A stretch of 64,000 nt of DNA, taken from the NCBI GenBank assembly GCA_973895155.1, contig OZ316891.1, positions 4,278,001-4,342,000 of the forward strand, in the 5' to 3' direction. Every line of letters starts with the position of its first letter. The stretch's first letter is position 1. The position numbers and the translations under genes were made by a program. The stretch is from Marsupella aquatica. Lineage: Eukaryota > Marchantiophyta. Positions 57,643-64,000 of the stretch are shown in pieces. The notes below the pieces were generated by a model. That model saw only the letters and a list, made by a program, of their open reading frames with translations. It was not told where the DNA came from and ran no database searches.

Positions 57643-59066
57643 ATGCCTCGAGTTTCACAACGACAAATACAGCTCAGGGCTGTAAAACAGAAACTTGAGC
57701 TTAACATTGCCCTCCTCAGCGACAGTGATGAGTCTGACGAAGGTGAGAAGGTGTTTGATAAGATGCCTGGACAACTGAAGTGTGCAGGGATTGGAAATTT
57801 CAGTAATGAACTGTCTGATGATAGTTGCCTCCAGCTTGATTCATCTGGAGACAGTGACCACGACGAGTATGACCAAGATGACACAAGACCTGAGGACTTG
57901 CTAGAGTTGTATTTTGTGCTATATAACACCAGGTACTTCGTGCTATATAACACCAGGTACTTCGTGCCTCGTCATGTGAGTCTGAAGTCCAATGACTTTG
58001 CCACTCAATTCTTCCATAACCTGCCAGAACTACTTTTCAGGCAACTTACAAGGATGAATAAGAATTTCTTTTTCCATTTCCTTGACTTGGTATCGACTCA
58101 TCCAGTCTTTCAGAACAGGTCCCAATTTGAGCAAGCTCCTATAGTCAGGCAAATTGCAGTTTGCCTTGACCGTCTTGGGCATGATGGTAACGGGGCTTGT
58201 CTTAACCATATGATCCCTACCTGGGGTGTAAGTACCGGTTCTTTGGTGAATTTTTCGAAACAATGCTTCTGTGCACTTGAATCTGTTCTTGCAGACCAGA
58301 TCCAATGGCCAACTAGGGATGAGCGTCTTAAGCTGAGTGATGGTTTTGCCAGACTTGGATTCCCTGGATGCATTGGTCTCATTGATGGGTCTCTCCTACC
58401 TCTTGCACAAAGACCTGCTCTCCATGGTGAGTGCTATTACGACAGGAAGTCCAGGTACTCAGTTAATGCTCAAGTGGTCTGTGACAATCGACGCAAAATC
58501 CTCTTCATGTTTACAGGTCTGTGTTGCTCCTCACTTCATAACTAGTGCTTGTATTCTGTCACTGGCATGCTCTTTAACCATTCAATTCCGCTTAGCGTTT
58601 AATGTCTTTATCTTGACTTTGTTACAAATCACTCCTTACAGGAATGCCAGGCTCCTGTAGTGACCTCACATGTGTGAAACGCTCCCCACTATTCCAGTAC
58701 TGCAATGGAGTTGGTGGAACACTTCTTTTCGATGAAAATCAGTACCTGCTAGGTGACAGTGGGTACCAAGCTCTTCCCCACTTGGTCTGCGCTTTTAAAA
58801 GGTCTGACTTCTGTCAAGACAAGGAGGACTTCAATACTTGCATTGCAAAGTGCCGGGTCACAAACGAGCACTGTATAGGGGTACTAAAATCCCGTTGGCA
58901 TTCACTGAAGGAGGTCCGCACTCAATTGAACAAGAGTAAGGACTCTGTCTGGATGATACGGTGGGTTTCCTTGTGTGGCAAACTGCATAATTACGTTATG
59001 AGCATGAACCACGAATGGTTTGAATCTGACATGGAAGAGGATAATTGTGATGAGCCCCAGCAGTAG
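57643..59066 (+). CDS. PIF/Harbinger-type transposase (HARBI1-like nuclease)
   Basis: Two exons, 57643-58516 and 58642-59066, join in phase across a 125-base GT-AG intron (432 residues). The catalytic triad of the DDE_Tnp_4 nuclease is visible: GLIDGSLLPL (first Asp), LLGDSGYQ (second Asp) and VTNEHCIGVLKSRW (Glu). Upstream is an acidic region and a helix-rich DNA-binding-like part (IPTWGVSTGSLVNF). The frame has no stops, so it is an intact transposase or a domesticated copy. A 24-base unit is duplicated in tandem at 57916-57963, giving YFVLYNTR twice without breaking the frame. Harbinger elements usually need a second, SANT/Myb-like protein; a candidate partner is encoded 4 kb away on the opposite strand. 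Terminal inverted repeats were not found. Confidence 0.92.
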
Positions 59067-60965
59067 TGGAGGAGGCAGACATAGTCCCAGACCCTGCACG
59101 TTCCTCAAGGCGGAGAACTGCTGAGGCTGGTCACGCTATTTTACTCAGGGTTATGGACGATTATGTGACTCTGCATGAAGAAAGACATGAGTTGGTTTGT
59201 GAGTACAAACTCATGTGCATCTAGTAGATCAAATGAATTCGTAGTCAGATGGATTTGCACTGCGTTGATATGCATAACAGGTTTTCGATGTCTCAATGTT
59301 GCCTTTGGACGCACAAGAAGGCGAAAGCTTGCTCACTTCGGTTCATCTGGGAACCCCCATAGCTTTGAGTCCACCAACTGTCACTTGGCCAAGCACTAGC
59401 TCGCCGTCTTTGAGTCTAGTCACGGTCTGTTGAGTTCCGAGTAGCATTGTGAAAGAAGGCTTGAGAGGCTTACTGGACGTGCTGCTTAATTGAGGCTTTG
59501 CCACTAGCGTCTTAGTTGGAGATTTAGTGCTCCTAGCTCGTCCCAGTGTATAGGGCGCTAGCTTCTGAATCACAGGAACGACGACCTTCAGGGTTTCCGG
59601 ACCTGGTGGTACACGAGGTTCAGACCTGCTACTGGTGAAACCCTCCGCAGGCCAGTTGTCTGCTTGAGGTTGATTCAATCTATGCTTTAATCATCTCTTG
59701 GACGATCAAAAGTGATTCAATGAAGTCCTCCTAACAGACTAGATTACGAAAGAACTAATTTTTGCTAAATTTAAAGTTAGTCATGTCTTTAGGATCTGGT
59801 TCTACACCACTGTTTTATTAACTAATCAAATCAATTTTAATTACAGAAACTACATGTAGATGACGTTTTTTTTATGCTTCCGAGAAGCCGTATCGGAGCT
59901 CTGGTCCGCTGGTCGGGGAAGATTCACGGTCTGGCGAGCTTTGCCTAGATTGTCGTGGATTGACTTTCTGCTGGCTAGTGGTAGTCTAGTTGTTGTGTCG
60001 CGTTCTGGAGCTCTCCATGCCTCATCCCGATTCTTCTTCCATTGTAGGCCCGCTTCTCGATTTTCTTTATCAAGCACTCGCAAGCTTTACGGCGCTGTTT
60101 CGGCTTTGCTCTCATTTGGCAATGAGAGGCATTCTGGGTTGTCACTCTCTGCTGTGCTCTGAGTATCTAGCTCTTGCTGAGTGACTTGACTTGGAATCCT
60201 TGAGGCTTGATCGTTTCTCAGACGTGTTACGCGCACACTGTTGTCGTAATTGTTGATCATCGCACTGTCTCACTCTGGACCCTAAGCAGTCGTTCCGTAA
60301 GGAATTGGAGAGGTGTCAGATTGTTGGGACTCTTTGCTTCGGTTCTGGATCTAGCTCTTGCTCCCCAGTTATTGCGCACAATGTTGTGATAATTTGCTTT
60401 CTGTCTCTCAAGCACCCTACGCAGCTTGTTTCTCCAAGGAATTGGAGAGAGGTCGGGTTTTGGGTTTAGCCTGGATTCTGGTCGGGCGACTACGGCGACG
60501 CAGTTCGTTTCGATGATATGTGGAAGGAGCTGGCAATGAAACGCCTGAGAGAGCAAGGAAGAGGTATTTCCTACGACGCAGAGCAATTCACACTTCAGAT
60601 GGCCGCCGACCTTTCTGCACGGAAGCGAATTGTTGTTCGGGAATGTCTACAATGTAGTTGTGTTGTTGGAGATCTTCTGATGCACGATTGGAGCCCTGAC
60701 AACCTCATGCGGATTGATGACCAGTGCCGGTGATGTGCGCAATTCATTTAACAAGGGGTACAAAATTATGCAGTTAATTATTCGACAGGGATTGGAGTTT
60801 GGGCTAACTTGTTGGCCTTCAGTTGTGTTTGAGGAGGAGAGTTCAATGCATTCGTCGATGAATCCAGCCTCGGACCTGAGATGTAGGAGGTGAATCCGTT
60901 TGTGTCACTCTGTATCTCCCCTCTCCGTATAGCTCAGGATCGGATTATCAGCTGTTCAATAGAAT
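59067..60965. other. Leader region of the downstream coiled-coil gene, no separate gene
   Basis: Several short frames on both strands (for example minus 59343-59678 and 59850-60083) lack domains. Around 60238-60330 and 60381-60465 there is a degenerate duplication with AAGGAATTGGAGAG in both copies. Part of this stretch may be 5' untranslated exon of the gene starting at 60966. Confidence 0.4.
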
Positions 60966-62009
60966 ATGAGGACCGAAAGGGATGTAAAAGACCCCTTGAC
61001 AAGAACGTCACAGCGACGAAGGGCGCTGTCGAATATCACCAACCTTTCTCTCTCCGCCAGTTGGGCCAGCGATGCTCGAGAGGGTCTGAAGGCCAAGACC
61101 CCAAGCAAGACACTTAGTTTCAACGAGTCTCAGCTTCGAGAGGAGAATACGGCATTGAAGAGGTTGCTGTCCGAGAAAGATGCCACCCTTGAATCACAGG
61201 CCGCCCAGCTGGATCAGATGCAGAAGGAGTTCTTCGTCCAATTACGCCGCCAGACGAAAGTGAACGAAGAGCTCATCTCGTACAACTCTCGCCTCTCCAA
61301 GGATGCGGGCCAACTGCGCGACCAGCTGAGACTTCTCCAGCATGAGTACTGTCAAATGACGGTGGCGTACAGGGTCAACCTGAGTGAGCTACAGGTCAAG
61401 CTTACGGAGGCGCAGGCTCTAAACGCGAGGGTCCTCGAACAGACAAACAAGTCTTCCACGGACCAATCGATCCCTAGCAAAATATCAAGGAAACTAAGGA
61501 GTAGAAGTGCACAAAGGCGGCATTCAATTGGAAACATCGTAATGGACGAGGACTGGAATGATTCGACCAACGTGGACAGTAGAAGCCAAAAGGATGGCGT
61601 GAGGAGGTCAGACTTAAGCAGACGGCGTCCGGCAGTCTCGAAAGAAAGTGGTGGATCTAGGCAGACTCAACAAAAGGCCGATGACCAACTTCCTGCTGCA
61701 CCTGCTAGGACGCCAAATTTATATTGTGATTTGATAGGACTCGATCCCATGCCCGAGGGAAGCTGTGAGGATGATAGTGATTCGCCACGAGCATCAACTA
61801 GTGAAGAGGCGAGCTCTAACGCCAGTAACGATTTTTGCAAGAGTGGAAAACCAGGGAGTACTTTAACGAGCGATTCCACCAGCAGGAGAGCAACATCTGG
61901 CTGCATTGATTCTACCCCTGCATCGGGGAAACGAGCTGCTCCAGCGGGGAAGAACACGAGGACATCCTCTGGTTGCTGCTCTGTCGCGAGTAGTTCAGTT
62001 ACTTTGTGA
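60966..62009 (+). CDS. Coiled-coil protein, possibly shugoshin-like
   Basis: One open exon of 347 residues. The N-terminus has QRRRALSNITNLSLS, which recalls the short basic-hydrophobic start of plant shugoshins. From about residue 55 to 160 there is a clear coiled coil (LREENTALKRLLSEKDATL, VNEELISYNSRLSKDAGQL). A basic patch (RKLRSRSAQRRHSIG) follows, then a Ser/Asp-rich disordered tail with SRRRPAVSKESGG near residue 225. Shugoshins protect centromeric cohesin; they have an N-terminal coiled coil and a C-terminal basic SGO motif. The basic motif here is not a clean match and lies mid-protein, so the call is tentative. An upstream exon is possible because the ATG at 60966 follows a long leader. 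Confidence 0.45.
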   Translation: MRTERDVKDPLTRTSQRRRALSNITNLSLSASWASDAREGLKAKTPSKTLSFNESQLREENTALKRLLSEKDATLESQAAQLDQMQKEFFVQLRRQTKVNEELISYNSRLSKDAGQLRDQLRLLQHEYCQMTVAYRVNLSELQVKLTEAQALNARVLEQTNKSSTDQSIPSKISRKLRSRSAQRRHSIGNIVMDEDWNDSTNVDSRSQKDGVRRSDLSRRRPAVSKESGGSRQTQQKADDQLPAAPARTPNLYCDLIGLDPMPEGSCEDDSDSPRASTSEEASSNASNDFCKSGKPGSTLTSDSTSRRATSGCIDSTPASGKRAAPAGKNTRTSSGCCSVASSSVTL

Positions 62010-62982
62010 ATCTTCACATTCAATGACCTCATCTGGCAAATTGACGACAACCAACTACGGACATCTCAAAGCAGGAGAGACTAACAACCGCGGAAGAAGA
62101 GGAAAAGCCTTTATTCAGTGGCACTAGAACATCTCTTTGGAATGATGCCAATTCACTTTAAAGCAAATCCACATAATTCTCTCGGCTTTGTAACAATTAA
62201 GCAAGAATGTAACACTGTAAAGCAACACCATATTATTCCCGGTTTCAGAGTGCAGCATTTAAGGTCACAGAGGCACTATGGATTCCTTGCTCTGGATAAT
62301 TTAAACCTGATTTTAATATCCACATTCCTCATGGAAGCAGGGAACGAAACAACATGAGGCAGTTATGATGGCAGCGGAGCCTTAAAACAGCTCGCTCAAT
62401 TATAAGCTGGCGGTCTACTCAATAAGACTCTCACAAGGGCTCTCGTATATGCACCAATAGAAAGCTGAAAGTATAAACAAATTTGGTTGCCCAGGCTAGC
62501 TAGGTTCGAGGTCTTCTCTGACTAAATTAAATCGAATTTGAGAGCCATGAACAAAAGTAGTCTACGGTGACAGTGGAGTTCCTGAGAAACAGGCATCGGC
62601 CTGGAGGAGAGTGGTGTAAAGTTCCTGCGTCTAATCTGCTCAAGTGCTGGGCTTAATTACGGAGAACTATTCCCCCCTGACCTCCCTAGACTGCCGAACT
62701 TTCATTGAGACGACGATTACAAGTAGATCTGAAAATCACATGTATTCAACTGCGAAAAAAGTGGGAGGTGCAAAGAAATTGATGTGAAAAACACTGACTA
62801 AAAGACAAGTGGAAGCGCGCTTCTTAAAAAGGATAGGTGTCACACTGTGTACTTAGCGCTGAACTAAGCACTAAAATCTACAAGTAACCCTCTATATACT
62901 CTCGAATTCAACCCTGCAAAAGAATGAACTAAGTACTCACCATCGAATGAATCTACCTCTACTCTAGTGTACTGATCTACAC
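62010..62982. other. 3' flanks of two converging genes
   Basis: No gene is recognised. The stretch should hold the 3' untranslated regions of the plus-strand coiled-coil gene and the minus-strand gene ending at 62983. Confidence 0.4.
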
Positions 62983-63742
62983 CTAATCTAGGTCGATTGA
63001 ATCACCATCTTGTTGGTGAAGCCCAGACTCGGGATGTGTGGTGGAATCTGACATTGGATTCATCGCTGCAGTAGCACAGAGAACCTTCGGAATTATCCCA
63101 AGGAGGGTTTGCATCTCATCACATGTTCTGTTTGTCTTGATGAGCTCTGTCAACAATGCAAGTGTCTGTTGAGAGTTAATACACCGAAGTTGATGATCAT
63201 GCTCCACTTTTGCCTTCTTTGCTTCGTGCAATCTGGTGGATCTGTCCCTATCTCTGCTTTCTCGTGTTGTGTTCTCTCGCAATTCATTGGCATCTCGTGT
63301 AGCAGCTTCTCTTGCCTCCTTTGCTTCTCTGGCAGCAGCTTCCCTGAACTCTTTTCGTTCCCGCATGTCCTCTGATCTCCATTTATCCTTTGCTTCGATG
63401 ATCTGCTGCTTAAACACATTTTTCTCATTCAACTTCTCAAGGTAAACTTCGGCCAAATTAGGCCTGGATGTAGCTTGTGAGGGAACTGCCCTCCTTGGTG
63501 TTCCTCGTCGTGGGCCGTGTGGTGTTCCACGAGTTGACTGAGGCAAAGATCTGGGTGTTGCCTGAGAAGCATCGGGAGATCCTGTTCTCAGTGGTGTTGG
63601 CTCAGGTCCCTCTGGTCGAAGATAACCATGCGGTGGAGACACATCTTCTGTTGATTCAGGTTCCTCTGGTCGCTCTGAAAAATCATCCACGGGCTGTCCA
63701 TCAAGGCAGGATTCAGTCCTACATGGCATATTCGTAGTGACA
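62983..63742 (-). CDS. 3' exon of a coiled-coil protein of the SANT/Myb-like transposon-partner type
   Basis: The minus-strand exon begins after a TTGCAG acceptor near 63743 and runs to the TAG at 62983. It starts acidic and Pro/Ser-rich, then carries a long charged helix (RERKEFREAAAREAKEAREA and further Arg/Glu heptads), and ends in a hydrophobic helix (TLALLTELIKTNRTCDEM). The same architecture forms the C-terminal half of SANT/Myb-like proteins encoded by PIF/Harbinger and related plant elements. The DNA-binding half would lie upstream, beyond the right edge. It faces the Harbinger nuclease gene from 4 kb away with another gene between, so they need not belong to one element. Confidence 0.5.
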
Positions 63743-64000
63743 TCTGCAATCATAAATTCAAAGTTAAATACCACAATCTCCACCCGACAGACCCTAGGCT
63801 GGCCATCTCCATACGTTGGCGTCATTCCGTGAAGTCTACATTCGCGAAAACATGGCTCGAGGGCCCAACGAAAAGAGGTTAGCTAAGATCAGAGAAGATT
63901 GAGAGGCACGATCAAAGGGAATTATTTGAAGTATATAAAAAACTACGCCAGAAGGTCAAGCAAATAGACATTTCCTTACTATGCCTGAGAAGCGACTGGA
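63743..64000 (-). other. Intron or upstream part of the same minus-strand gene
   Basis: A frame continues from the exon to a possible ATG at 63825, but the TTGCAG just before 63742 looks like a splice acceptor. I see no conserved coding in 63843-64000. Confidence 0.35.

Noticed and set aside
59343-59678. 111-codon minus-strand frame (Pro/Ser/Lys-rich)
   Set aside because: Near a transposon gene and of protein-like composition, but no recognised domain, and its upstream continuation has no splice support.
1-64000. CRISPR array, operons or bacterial ribosome-binding sites
   Set aside because: The window is eukaryotic nuclear DNA with spliced genes; the repeated palindromes have irregular spacing and no uniform spacers.

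Overview
The window is nuclear DNA of a land plant, most likely a seedless lineage (bryophyte or lycophyte grade); this is inference. The evidence is a plastid ribosomal protein L11 with a transit-peptide-like leader, a plant-type subtilase with 11 exons, plant-style GT-AG introns, a TTTAGGG-type telo-box, and abundant transposon debris. No organism name can be read from the sequence.

Region 1 (1-16.5 kb) is a nest of mobile elements. The outer layer is an LTR-retroelement read on the minus strand (gag from about 16.0 kb leftward, zinc knuckles, retropepsin). It carries a C5 cytosine DNA methyltransferase domain after the protease. Inside it are a block of about 970 bp that has been inverted, a MITE-like element (about 2564-2809), and a 12.2-kb DNA transposon (3007-15221) bounded by a perfect 19-bp terminal inverted repeat. 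The 12.2-kb element has two divergent gene blocks. The leftward block encodes a DUF7869-like (DDE-like) transposase preceded by three related N-terminal repeats. The rightward block encodes a long, decayed reading frame with an amino-methyltransferase-like fold followed by an NIF/FCP1-like phosphatase domain. The non-coding parts of both blocks are studded with a 17-bp imperfect palindrome of the CTCGAGA-NNN-TCTCGAG type. Its asymmetric centre flips orientation where the direction of transcription flips. This is the most unusual structure in the window.

Region 2 (16.5-33 kb) holds ordinary genes among decayed repeats: plastid RPL11 (minus, 4 exons, 235 aa), an RNA polymerase III RPC7-like subunit (plus, 8 exons, 239 aa) and, convergent with it, an FSH1/OVCA2-type serine hydrolase (minus, single exon).

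Region 3 (33-46 kb) is gene-poor, with many short degenerate tandem repeats and one candidate small secreted protein gene (minus, 35.2-35.6 kb).

Region 4 (46-64 kb) holds an apparently intact SBT2-like subtilase (plus, 821 aa over 11 exons), an apparently intact PIF/Harbinger nuclease gene (plus, one intron), a coiled-coil gene that may be a shugoshin (plus), and the 3' part of a coiled-coil protein resembling the DNA-binding partner of Harbinger-type transposons (minus, running off the right edge).

Gene models were built by hand from splice sites and reading phase. RPL11, RPC7, subtilase and Harbinger close perfectly in phase. The models inside the mobile nest do not, and are labelled as decayed.
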